Assembly: GCF_014652815.1 (NCBI RefSeq)
Contig: NZ_BMZN01000005.1
Coordinates: 197,212 to 237,588 of the forward strand
Direction of reading: 5' to 3'
Length of the DNA: 40,377 nt
DNA from: Alcaligenes pakistanensis
Lineage (GTDB): Bacteria > Pseudomonadota > Gammaproteobacteria > Burkholderiales > Burkholderiaceae_B
In this document: positions 16,794 through 24,359 of the stretch, in pieces
Layout of the letters: each line of letters opens with the position of its first letter
Numbering within the stretch: position 1 is the stretch's first letter
Position numbers and translations under genes: made by a program
The notes under the pieces: model-generated
Seen by the model: the letters and a program-made list of their open reading frames with translations, nothing else
Told to the model about the DNA's origin: nothing
Database searches by the model: none

Positions 16794-18059
16794 ATGAACG
16801 ATCGGAATACTCAGGGCGGAGCTTTGCCTGACGCTCTTGCAGGACAGCGCTTGCCGCTGCCGCCCCAAGCACCTTATGTGATCGCCAGCGAGGCTGAAGC
16901 CCTTGTCATTGCGCAGCAATTGGCTGATGAATTTGCCCAGACTGCCGCCGAGCGTGACCGCCTGCGCCAGTTGCCGTGGGATGAGATAGAACGTTATACC
17001 GCCAGCGGCCTGGGTGCCATCACCATTCCCAAAGCCTACGGTGGTTTGGAAGCCTCTAACGAAACCCTGGTACAGGTCTTTGCCATCCTCAGCGCTGCAG
17101 ATCCTTCGCTGGGCCAGATTCCGCAAAACCACTTTGCCTTGATCCAGAACCTGAAAGATACCGGCACCGACGCACAAAAGCAGCGTTGGTTCACGGCTGT
17201 GCTCAACGGGGCGCGCTTAGGGAATGCGGGGCCCGAGAAAAAGGGCAAGGCGGCGGTGATTACTGACATCACAGCGCATCTGCGTCGGGTAGCCGATGGC
17301 AGTTTGCGTGTCAGTGGCACACGCTTCTACTCCACCGGCGCTTTGTTTGCTCATTGGATTCCCTTTCGTGCGGCGGATGAGCAAGGTCGTGGCGTGCAAG
17401 TCTGGGTGCAGCGGGATGCGCCAGGAGTGCAGGTCGTTGATGACTGGAGCTCCTTTGGTCAGCGCACGACAGCCAGCGGTAGCGTGCTGTTCGAGCAGGT
17501 TCCGGTAGAGGAAGGCGATGTTGTCGAAAGCTGGCGTTTTGTCGATGTGCCTTCGCTTTCCGGTCCTATTTCGCAACTCATCCAGGCCAGCATTGATGCG
17601 GGTATCGCGCAAGGGGCTTTGCAGGATGCGCTGGATTTTCTGCGAAACCGGGCGCGCCCCTGGATCGACTCGGGCGTAGACAGTGCCACGCAGGACCCGC
17701 ACATCATCCAGGAAGTGGGCGCGCTGCAAATTGAGGTGGATGCCGCCCAGGCCGTCTTGTTGGAGACGGCTCGTTTGCTGGATGCGTTTGCCGCTCAGCC
17801 TATTGATGCGGCCATCAGTGCCCGTGCGTCTGTAGCAGTGGCCGAGGCCAAGATTCTGACGACTGAAGCGGCGCTGAACGCCAGCGAGCAGTTATTCGCG
17901 CTGGCAGGCTCGTCGTCCACGCGTGCCGCCCATAACCTGGATCGCCATTGGCGCAATGCCCGCGTGCATACCTTGCATGACCCCGTGCGCTGGAAATATC
18001 ACCTGCTGGGCAATTACCTGCTCAATGGCGCATCGCCGCGTTACCACCAATGGAATTGA
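16794..18059 (+). CDS. SfnB-family sulfur-acquisition oxidoreductase (acyl-CoA dehydrogenase fold), copy 1
   Basis: This is a flavin-dependent oxidoreductase of the SfnB/DszC branch of the acyl-CoA dehydrogenase superfamily, 421 residues. Members act on sulfides, sulfones or related organosulfur compounds during sulfate limitation. Visible features are an N-terminal helical domain (AAERDRLRQLPWDEIERYTASGL), the ITIPKAYGGLEASNETLVQ segment, LGQIPQNHFALIQNL, a mid-domain RFYSTGALFAHW, the DDWSSFGQRTTASGSV motif, and the C-terminal HWRNARVHTLHDPVRWKYH. The C-terminal HDPV region is shared with the next gene. It starts 67 bases after metI and its stop lies 4 bases before the next start. It would need reduced flavin from the SsuE/MsuE-type reductase. 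The exact reaction is unknown. Confidence 0.87.
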   Translation: MNDRNTQGGALPDALAGQRLPLPPQAPYVIASEAEALVIAQQLADEFAQTAAERDRLRQLPWDEIERYTASGLGAITIPKAYGGLEASNETLVQVFAILSAADPSLGQIPQNHFALIQNLKDTGTDAQKQRWFTAVLNGARLGNAGPEKKGKAAVITDITAHLRRVADGSLRVSGTRFYSTGALFAHWIPFRAADEQGRGVQVWVQRDAPGVQVVDDWSSFGQRTTASGSVLFEQVPVEEGDVVESWRFVDVPSLSGPISQLIQASIDAGIAQGALQDALDFLRNRARPWIDSGVDSATQDPHIIQEVGALQIEVDAAQAVLLETARLLDAFAAQPIDAAISARASVAVAEAKILTTEAALNASEQLFALAGSSSTRAAHNLDRHWRNARVHTLHDPVRWKYHLLGNYLLNGASPRYHQWN

Positions 18060-18063
18060 GGCC

Positions 18064-19263
18064 ATGACGACACAGATCTCCCCATCCGTACACATCATCC
18101 AGTCCGAGGCCCAGGCGCTGCAAGCTGCTGAACAATTCGCACAACTGATTGCCCAGAATGCCTTGGAGCGCGACCGTGACCGCATTTTGCCGTATCAAGA
18201 GGTCGAGCAGTTCAGCCAAAGCGGTTTGTGGGGTATTACGGTCCCCAAAGAATATGGCGGCGCAGGCGTTTCTACCGAGGTGCTGACCCGTGCGGTGCTG
18301 CGCATCGCACAGGCCGATGGCAACTTCGGCCATATTCCGCAGAACCACTACTACTCATTGGAAGTCTTGCGGGTGGGTGGCACGCATGAGCAAAAAGCCT
18401 TTTTCTACGATCAAGTGCTGCACGGAAAACGCTTTGGCAATGCCCTGGCTGAGATCGGCAAGAAGGACTTTGTACGCCGCACGCAATTGCTTAAAGAATC
18501 GGATGGCTGGTTTGTGGATGGCCAAAAATTCTATTGCACCGGTTCCCTGTTCGCGCATTGGATTCCCACCCTGACAACCTCGCCGGACGATGGCCGTCTG
18601 TATCTGGTTTTTGTACCGCGTGGGGCGGCTGGCGTGTCGCTGACGGACGATTGGGATGGCTTTGGTCAGCGCCTTACCGGCAGTGGCTCGGTGGAGTTCA
18701 AACGCGTCAGAGTTGAGCCGCAATGGGTGGTGCCGTTTACCGATTCCTTTGAACGTCCAACCACCATTGGCCCCTATGCCCAGATTATTCATGCGGCCCT
18801 GGATTTAGGCATTGGTCGTGGTGCTTTCGAGGCCACCTTGCCCTTTATCCGCGAGCATAGCCGTCCCTGGATAGCAGCGGGCGTGGATACGGCGGCACAA
18901 GACCCCTTGCTCTTGCAGGAGCTGGGCAATGTTCATGTACGTTTGCGTGCGGCTGAAGCCTTGCTGGCGCGCGCCGCCCGCTTTGTGGATGCCGCCCAGC
19001 GATCCCCGGATGAGGACAGCGTGGCGCAGGCGTCAATTGCCGTCGCCCAAGCCAAAGCCTTGGCGACCAGTGCCAGTGTGCTGGCTGGCAGCAAGCTGTT
19101 TGAACTGAGCGGCACCAGTGCCACGCAAGTCCAACATGGACTGGACCGCTATTGGCGCAACGCTCGCGTACATACCTTGCATGACCCGGTGCGTTGGAAG
19201 TACCACGCCATTGGCAATTACGCGTTGAACGGTGTGCGCCCGCCACGCCATGGAGCGTTGTGA
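18064..19263 (+). CDS. SfnB-family sulfur-acquisition oxidoreductase, copy 2
   Basis: This 399-residue paralog of the preceding gene is encoded immediately downstream (4-base gap). The shared pattern includes ALERDRDRILPYQEVEQF, ITVPKEYGGAGVS, FGHIPQNHYYSLEVL, FYCTGSLFAHWIP, DDWDGFGQRLTGSGSV and a nearly identical C-terminus HWRNARVHTLHDPVRWKYH. This indicates tandem duplication followed by divergence. The ATG at 18064 was chosen because it begins just after the upstream stop and matches the start of similarity with copy 1; the longer frame lies inside copy 1. The two might form a heteromer or use different substrates. The specific substrate is unknown. Confidence 0.87.
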   Translation: MTTQISPSVHIIQSEAQALQAAEQFAQLIAQNALERDRDRILPYQEVEQFSQSGLWGITVPKEYGGAGVSTEVLTRAVLRIAQADGNFGHIPQNHYYSLEVLRVGGTHEQKAFFYDQVLHGKRFGNALAEIGKKDFVRRTQLLKESDGWFVDGQKFYCTGSLFAHWIPTLTTSPDDGRLYLVFVPRGAAGVSLTDDWDGFGQRLTGSGSVEFKRVRVEPQWVVPFTDSFERPTTIGPYAQIIHAALDLGIGRGAFEATLPFIREHSRPWIAAGVDTAAQDPLLLQELGNVHVRLRAAEALLARAARFVDAAQRSPDEDSVAQASIAVAQAKALATSASVLAGSKLFELSGTSATQVQHGLDRYWRNARVHTLHDPVRWKYHAIGNYALNGVRPPRHGAL

Positions 19264-19398
19264 TGCTGATCAAAAGGGTCGTGTGCTTAGACACGGCATC
19301 CGCCCTAGCCCCTCATAACTAATTAAGCACAAGCAGGCCAGTTTTTCCCATGACGGGTCTGCCTTTCGCCTTCCTCTTTTTTGACTGGATTTTGATTT

Positions 19399-20223
19399 AT
19401 GAATGTCTCGCAATTTCTGAAAAAACTGACTGTTCTAAGCGCCGTCGTAACGGCTGCTTTATTGACGGGTACGGTAGCGGCCGCCCCTTTGAAAATTGGT
19501 GTAGTCCCCGGTATTTTTGCGGATTCGGTTGAAGTCGCAGCCCAGGAGGCCAAGAAACAGGGTCTGGACGTTGAGGTGATCGAATTCACCGATTGGGCCA
19601 CGCCCAATGTGGCACTAGATGCGGGCGATATTGATCTGAATTACTACCAGAACAGCAATTACCTGGCTAATGCCGTGCGGGACAAGGGCTTCAAGCTGGT
19701 CAGCGTACAGCCGGGGATTTTGTCCTACCTGGGGCTGTATTCGTTGAAGCATTCCTCGCTGGCTGATCTCCCCGAGGGGGCCAAGGTGGCGATTGCCAGC
19801 GATGCCGTCAATGTGGGGCGTGGGCTGCGTTTGCTGGAGCATGCCGGCCTGATCAAGTTGCGCCCAGATACGGGCTTGCTGGGAACGCCGGCCGATATCG
19901 TCGCCAACCCCAAGAATCTGAAGTTTGTGGAAGTGGAAGGCCCGCAACTGGCCCGTGCCACACAGGATGTGGATCTGGCCCAGGGTTTTCCGTATTTCAT
20001 TCTGGCCTCCAAGGCTTTTGATGCCACCAAGGCCCTGTCGCTGACCAGTTACGAGGATGATTCCTGGGCGATTCAGTTCGTGGCCCATAGCGACAAGGCG
20101 GCCGACCCACGCATTGCCCAGTTTTTGCAGGTCTATAAAACCTCGCCTGCCGTGCGCGCAGCTATCGACCAGTTCTACCAGGGCGAACCCAAGCTGTATC
20201 GCCTGACCTGGTTGAAAAATTAA
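19399..20223 (+). CDS. MetQ/NlpA-family ABC substrate-binding protein (third of four)
   Basis: This is a periplasmic receptor of 274 residues. The signal peptide MNVSQFLKKLTVLSAVVTAA ends near VAA (residue 28), without a lipobox. Family motifs are VIEFTDWATPNVALD, DLNYYQNSNYL, SDAVNVGRGLRLLEHAGLI and FVEVEGPQL. Note YYQN in place of the YFQH seen in two paralogs, and NVGRGLRLLE in place of [10 protein letters not shown]. This makes it the most diverged of the four. The MetQ ligand Asn positions are Phe (QGFPYF) and Ile (WAIQFVA). It lies 15 bases before the DszA-type monooxygenase gene, suggesting that receptor and enzyme handle the same or a related compound. Confidence 0.9.
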   Translation: MNVSQFLKKLTVLSAVVTAALLTGTVAAAPLKIGVVPGIFADSVEVAAQEAKKQGLDVEVIEFTDWATPNVALDAGDIDLNYYQNSNYLANAVRDKGFKLVSVQPGILSYLGLYSLKHSSLADLPEGAKVAIASDAVNVGRGLRLLEHAGLIKLRPDTGLLGTPADIVANPKNLKFVEVEGPQLARATQDVDLAQGFPYFILASKAFDATKALSLTSYEDDSWAIQFVAHSDKAADPRIAQFLQVYKTSPAVRAAIDQFYQGEPKLYRLTWLKN

Positions 20224-20238
20224 GCAAGGAGATGACCC

Positions 20239-21672
20239 ATGACGCAGCCCAAGAAACACATCCATATCAACGCCTTCAATATGAATTGCGTGGGCCATAT
20301 CCATCATGGTTTGTGGACGCACCCGCGTGATCGCTCGACCCAGTATCACACCCTGAAGTATTGGACAGATCTGGCACAGACCTTGGAAAAAGGCCTGTTT
20401 GACGGCATTTTTCTGGCCGATGTAGTTGGTTATTACGACGTGTACCAGCAAGGTGTGGATCTGACGCTGCGTGAAGGCATTCAGTTGCCGGTAAATAATC
20501 CCTGGCTGCTGGTGTCGGCCATGGCAGCGGTGACTGAACATCTGGGGTTTGGGCTGACGGCTACCGTAGCTGCACATAATCCCTACACCTTTGCGCGTGA
20601 TGTCAGCACGCTCGATCAGCTGACGAATGGCCGCATCGGTTGGAATATTGTCACCGGTTATGTGGATAGCGGAGCGCGGGGTTTGGGTCAGGATGGCCTG
20701 GACGCGCACGACAGCCGCTACGACCGTGCCGAAGACTTTCTGCAATTGGCCTACAAGTTGTGGGAAGGCAGTTGGGAGGACGCTGCGGTCATTGCGGATA
20801 AAGAGCGCCGCATCCATACCCTGCCCGAGAAAGTACATACGGTGCATCATGAAGGGCCGTTTTACCGCAGCAATGCCATTCACATGAGCGCGCCTTCTCC
20901 ACAGCGCACGCCCTTGTTATTCCAGGCGGGAACCTCGGCGCGTGGTTTGCAGTTTGCGGGGCACCATGCCGAAGGTGTTTTTATTGGTGCTGGTAATCCG
21001 GAGGCAGCCAGAGAGTCGTCCCGCAAGTTGCGTCAGGCGGCCGTGGACGCAGGGCGGCAGGCGCAGGATCTGAAGATTTACGCCGGTGTGGCGGTCGTCA
21101 CGGGGACGACCGAGGCCGAGGCGAAAGAGAAATACGCCGACTATCTGGCCCATGCCAGTTCCGAAGGCGGCTTGGCGCATTTTGCCGCCAGTACGGGCGT
21201 GGATTTTGCCCAGTACGACCTGGATGAGCCCATCAGTTTCGGGCCCAGCAATGCCATTCAATCGGCAGCGACAGCCGCACAAAAGCAAGGCTGGACCACG
21301 CGCCGCAAACTGCTGGAGCAATTCACCTTGGGCAGTCGCTACAAGACCATTGTGGGCGACCCCCAGCAGGTGGCCGATGCACTGACGACCTGGATTGATG
21401 AGGGCGAGATTGACGGTTTTAACCTGACCCGCATTGTCGTACCCGAAACCTGGGAGGACTTTGCCAGCCATATCGTTCCTGAACTGCAAAACCGTGGCCG
21501 CTACCGAACCGCTTATGAAGGTGGAAGCTTGCGTCATCAGCTGTTTGGCCAGGGCGATCGCTTGTCGGCGCAGCATCCGGCGGCGCAGTGGCGGCATCCC
21601 GTGGCGGGCTCGTCCCATGACTCGGGATCGGTATCAGAAGAAGCTGTTTCTTCTGCATTGCAGGCGACCTGA
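20239..21672 (+). CDS. DszA/NtaA/SnaA-family FMNH2-dependent monooxygenase
   Basis: This is a bacterial-luciferase-fold enzyme that uses FMNH2 from a separate reductase and O2. Characterised family members cleave sulfones (DszA) or nitrilotriacetate (NtaA), or oxidise pristinamycin precursors (SnaA). It has 477 residues, the usual size plus a variable tail of about 30. Motifs include INAFNMNCVGHIHHGLW, FDGIFLADVVGYYDVY, GLTATVAAHNPYTFARDVST, LTNGRIGWNIVTGYVDSGAR, the RYDRAEDF segment, RTPLLFQAGTSARGLQFAG and GFNLTRIVVPETWEDF. AAGGAG lies 7 bases before the ATG. Given its neighbours, a carbon-sulfur bond-cleaving role is inferred; the substrate is not known. Confidence 0.88.
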   Translation: MTQPKKHIHINAFNMNCVGHIHHGLWTHPRDRSTQYHTLKYWTDLAQTLEKGLFDGIFLADVVGYYDVYQQGVDLTLREGIQLPVNNPWLLVSAMAAVTEHLGFGLTATVAAHNPYTFARDVSTLDQLTNGRIGWNIVTGYVDSGARGLGQDGLDAHDSRYDRAEDFLQLAYKLWEGSWEDAAVIADKERRIHTLPEKVHTVHHEGPFYRSNAIHMSAPSPQRTPLLFQAGTSARGLQFAGHHAEGVFIGAGNPEAARESSRKLRQAAVDAGRQAQDLKIYAGVAVVTGTTEAEAKEKYADYLAHASSEGGLAHFAASTGVDFAQYDLDEPISFGPSNAIQSAATAAQKQGWTTRRKLLEQFTLGSRYKTIVGDPQQVADALTTWIDEGEIDGFNLTRIVVPETWEDFASHIVPELQNRGRYRTAYEGGSLRHQLFGQGDRLSAQHPAAQWRHPVAGSSHDSGSVSEEAVSSALQAT

Positions 21673-21696
21673 TAAAGCCAGAACAGAGAGTACATA

Positions 21697-21713
21697 GCGT
21701 GCTTCAAGCACGC
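21697..21713 (+). promoter_or_regulatory. 17-bp palindrome before the fourth binding-protein gene
   Basis: GCGTGCTT and AAGCACGC flank a single C, an exact palindrome 33 bases before the next ATG. As RNA it makes a 6-bp stem with a 5-base loop and no close U-run. It may be an operator, an internal processing hairpin or a weak terminator. Confidence 0.4.
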
Positions 21714-21745
21714 CCGTTTACGAGCATTTTTATAAGGTCCAGACC

Positions 21746-22591
21746 ATGTTGTTTGCCCGTCTTTCCTTTCGTCTTTTGTCCGCTGTGGCTGCTTTGGGTT
21801 TGGCGGGCAGCTTGTCTGCCGCGCCATTGAAAATTGGCGTCACACCCGGCTCTTTGGCTGACTCCGTAGCTGTTGCCGCCGAAGAGGCTAAGCAAGTGGG
21901 CCTGGAGGTGCAGGTGATCGAGTTCACCGACTGGACCACTCCTAATACGGCCTTGGCATCGGGTGATCTGGATTTGAATTACTTTCAGCACCAGGCCTTT
22001 TTGGACCATGCCGTAACGGAGCGGGGCTACACCATAGCAAGTGTGGCTTATGGTCTGCTGCCCAATATCGGTCTGTACTCCAAGAAATACGCATCGCTGG
22101 ATGCTGTGCCTGATGGCGCTTCTGTCGGTGTGGCGAATGATCCCGTGAATCAGGCGCGTGGCCTGCTGTTGTTGCAAGCGGCTGGCCTGATTCAACTGAA
22201 AGATGGGGTGGGTGCGCAGGCCTCGATCAATGATGTGACGGGGAATCCCAAGAAATTGCAGATCGTGGAAGTGGAGGGGCCGCAGTTAGTGCGTGCCGCT
22301 GACGACTTGGCACTGGTGCAAGGCTACCCGGCGCACTTCGTCAATGCGGGTCAGGCGGAGTTGGCCAGCAACGCTTTGCAGTACTCCACGGTGGATGATC
22401 TGTACTACGCAATCCGCTTTGTGTCGCGCAGTAGCCATAGAGATGATTCACGCATCCGCCAGTTTGTCGATATCTATCAGAACTCCCCCGCGGTGGCAGC
22501 GCAGATCGACAAGTCTTTTGCGGGGGATGCAAAGCTGTATTCCCTGCCGTGGAGAAGTGCGAAATATGCCTCCATCACACAGGCCCCTTGA
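21746..22591 (+). CDS. MetQ/NlpA-family ABC substrate-binding protein (fourth of four)
   Basis: This is a periplasmic receptor of 281 residues. The signal peptide ends LSA near residue 25, without a lipobox. Motifs are VIEFTDWTTPNTALA, DLNYFQHQAFLDHAV, NDPVNQARGLLLLQAAGLI and IVEVEGPQL. The MetQ ligand Asn positions are Tyr (QGYPAHF) and Ile (YAIRFVS). The Gly before the ligand-binding Arg is Ala here (NQARG). It is followed, after a 164-base gap, by a DszC-like gene, repeating the receptor-plus-oxygenase pairing seen at 19.4-21.7 kb. Confidence 0.9.
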   Translation: MLFARLSFRLLSAVAALGLAGSLSAAPLKIGVTPGSLADSVAVAAEEAKQVGLEVQVIEFTDWTTPNTALASGDLDLNYFQHQAFLDHAVTERGYTIASVAYGLLPNIGLYSKKYASLDAVPDGASVGVANDPVNQARGLLLLQAAGLIQLKDGVGAQASINDVTGNPKKLQIVEVEGPQLVRAADDLALVQGYPAHFVNAGQAELASNALQYSTVDDLYYAIRFVSRSSHRDDSRIRQFVDIYQNSPAVAAQIDKSFAGDAKLYSLPWRSAKYASITQAP

Positions 22592-22755
22592 CGCTTTGCA
22601 CCTAGGCGCCTTGTCGTTTTACCGCCTAAGGTCCAGCCGCCCTCCATCTTTGTTTTGATTTGCGTCGAGCCGATACAAGGCCATCCAATTTGACCCAAGC
22701 TGATCCAGTCGCGGTCGACAGCTGTATGGGGATTCCCACCAGGAGCCAGACCATC

Positions 22756-24093
22756 ATGATTAGTGACACCGCCTTTCTTGCCCATGACCATGCTCCGGCT
22801 TCGACCCCGCTAAAACGGGGTGAGGCTGCGGCATCTGCACCTACCCCTGGGGCCGTAGCTGCATCAGTAAACGCCCCAGCCCCTGAACTAGGTATCTTGC
22901 GCGAACGTTTCAGCGCCCTCTTTCAGCGTATTGCGGATACCGCGGCTGAACGCGAGCACACACGCACCTTGGCCTACGCCCCTATTTTGTGGCTGAAAGA
23001 CAGTGGTTTCACGGCCTTGCGCGTACCGCCTCAATGGGGGGGCAGTGGTGTGTCCATCCCGGTGTTCTTTGAGCTTTTTCAGGATCTGGCGGCGGCGGAT
23101 TCCAACGTCGCACAGATTTTGCGGCCACATTTTGGTTTTATCGACCGGCTTTTGATTGACCGTGATGCGGCCACGCAAGCGCATTGGTTACCTCTGGCAG
23201 GCCAAGGCGCGGTGTTTGGAAACGCCACGACCGAGACAGGTGTGGGGGCCGTAGGCCACTTGCAAACTACCTTGGAGCCGGATGCCGAGCACACGGGCCA
23301 ATGGCGCTTGAATGGACGCAAGTTCTACAGCACGGGCACTCTGTATGCAGATTGGGTCATTGTGGTGGCCCGCAGCACTACGCCGGGGCAAGCCGATGAC
23401 GTTGTGAATGCGATAGTGCCAACGGAGCTGGCCGGCGTGGAGCGTCTGGATGACTGGCATGGGTTTGGCCAGCGCCTGACCGGATCGGGCAGCACGGTGT
23501 TTACCGATGTGCTGGTACCCGAGAGCAGTATTATTCGTTTCCCACGCCAGGAGCCCACGCCTTTGGTCGCGTATTTTCAGCTGGTGCATTTAGCCACTTT
23601 GGCTGGCATCGCCCGCGCCGTGCAGCGTGATGCCGTCACTTACGTGCAGGCCCGTAAACGGGTTTTCAGCCACGGCAGTGCGGCTCTGCCCAAGGAGGAC
23701 CCTCTGGTGCAACATATTGTGGGCGAGCTGGCCAGCACGGCTTACATCGCCCACTTGGCGGTGAACGATGTGGCAACACATCTGCAAGCCATCGCCGAGC
23801 AGCGACGGGCGGGCGTGGAGGTTTCACGGGCCACACTGGATGCGCTGGAACTGCGTACCGCACAGGCACAGGTTGCCGTGGTGGAGCCAGTCTTGCGTGC
23901 AGCAACGCGTTTGTTTGATGTGGGCGGCTCTACCGCTTTGGAAGAATCGCGTCGTCTGGATAGGCACTGGCGCAATGCGCGGGCCTTGGCCTCGCACAAT
24001 CCAGTTATCTACAAAGCCCGTTCGGTGGGGGATATCTTGTTGAACGAGGCCGAGCCTGTGTATTACTGGCATGTGGGGACAAAAGCCAATTAA
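22756..24093 (+). CDS. DszC/SfnB-like flavin-dependent monooxygenase (acyl-CoA dehydrogenase fold)
   Basis: This is a third enzyme of the acyl-CoA-dehydrogenase-like monooxygenase group, 445 residues from the ATG at 22756, where AGGAG lies 10 bases upstream. It is more diverged than the SfnB pair. The first ~45 residues are an Ala/Pro-rich leader without a clear export signal. Motifs are FTALRVPPQWGGSGVSIPVF, a KFYSTGTLYADW segment, DDWHGFGQRLTGSGSTVF and a C-terminal RRLDRHWRNARALASHNPVIYKAR, with HNPV where the SfnB copies have HDPV. DszC-type enzymes oxidise thioether sulfur with FMNH2 and O2, so a sulfide-oxidising role is plausible but not proven. It is the last gene of the plus-strand run and is followed by a hairpin terminator. 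Confidence 0.85.
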   Translation: MISDTAFLAHDHAPASTPLKRGEAAASAPTPGAVAASVNAPAPELGILRERFSALFQRIADTAAEREHTRTLAYAPILWLKDSGFTALRVPPQWGGSGVSIPVFFELFQDLAAADSNVAQILRPHFGFIDRLLIDRDAATQAHWLPLAGQGAVFGNATTETGVGAVGHLQTTLEPDAEHTGQWRLNGRKFYSTGTLYADWVIVVARSTTPGQADDVVNAIVPTELAGVERLDDWHGFGQRLTGSGSTVFTDVLVPESSIIRFPRQEPTPLVAYFQLVHLATLAGIARAVQRDAVTYVQARKRVFSHGSAALPKEDPLVQHIVGELASTAYIAHLAVNDVATHLQAIAEQRRAGVEVSRATLDALELRTAQAQVAVVEPVLRAATRLFDVGGSTALEESRRLDRHWRNARALASHNPVIYKARSVGDILLNEAEPVYYWHVGTKAN

Positions 24094-24120
24094 GCCGATG
24101 ACGCTGAGCCACTGCGTTAA

Positions 24121-24159
24121 CACGCTAAAGGGCACGAATACAGCGTGCTCTTTAGCGTG
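24121..24159 (+). terminator. Long-stem terminator closing the plus-strand sulfur gene run
   Basis: Arms of 16 bases (24121-24136 and 24144-24159) pair with one G-U position around a 7-base loop. The arms are CACGCTAAAGGGCACG and the near-exact complement. GTTTT follows shortly after. It is 27 bases after the stop of the DszC-like gene. Confidence 0.75.
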
Positions 24160-24275
24160 GGAGTTTTGAGCGTGTAGATGTCGTACAACTTGACTGCTTT
24201 GGCCGTCGTGGCTTTAGGTGTGAAGCTGGATTGCAGTTATCAAAGCCACCCGCGTGGATGGTTTGTGGAGTGAAC

Positions 24276-24300
24276 CAAGCCGATTCTCTCGGCTTGTTTA
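24276..24300. terminator. Second hairpin in the convergent gap
   Basis: CAAGCCGA (24276-24283) and TCGGCTTG (24289-24296) form an exact 8-bp stem with a 5-base loop, followed by TTTA on the plus strand. It may end residual transcription between the convergent operons. The remainder of the 266-base gap shows no gene. Confidence 0.45.
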
Positions 24301-24359
24301 TCTATAGGTTTAGTCCACAGGGATCGGCTGCATTGAGATCAGAGTTTGTCAGGTCCAAA

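Noticed and set aside
19615-20883. Minus-strand open frame of 422 codons
   Set aside because: It runs antisense across receptor 3 and the start of the DszA-type gene, both of which have clear family motifs.
13216-22591. Binding proteins considered as DszB-type desulfinases
   Set aside because: DszB shares a binding-protein-like fold, but these four have signal peptides and clear NlpA/MetQ motifs.
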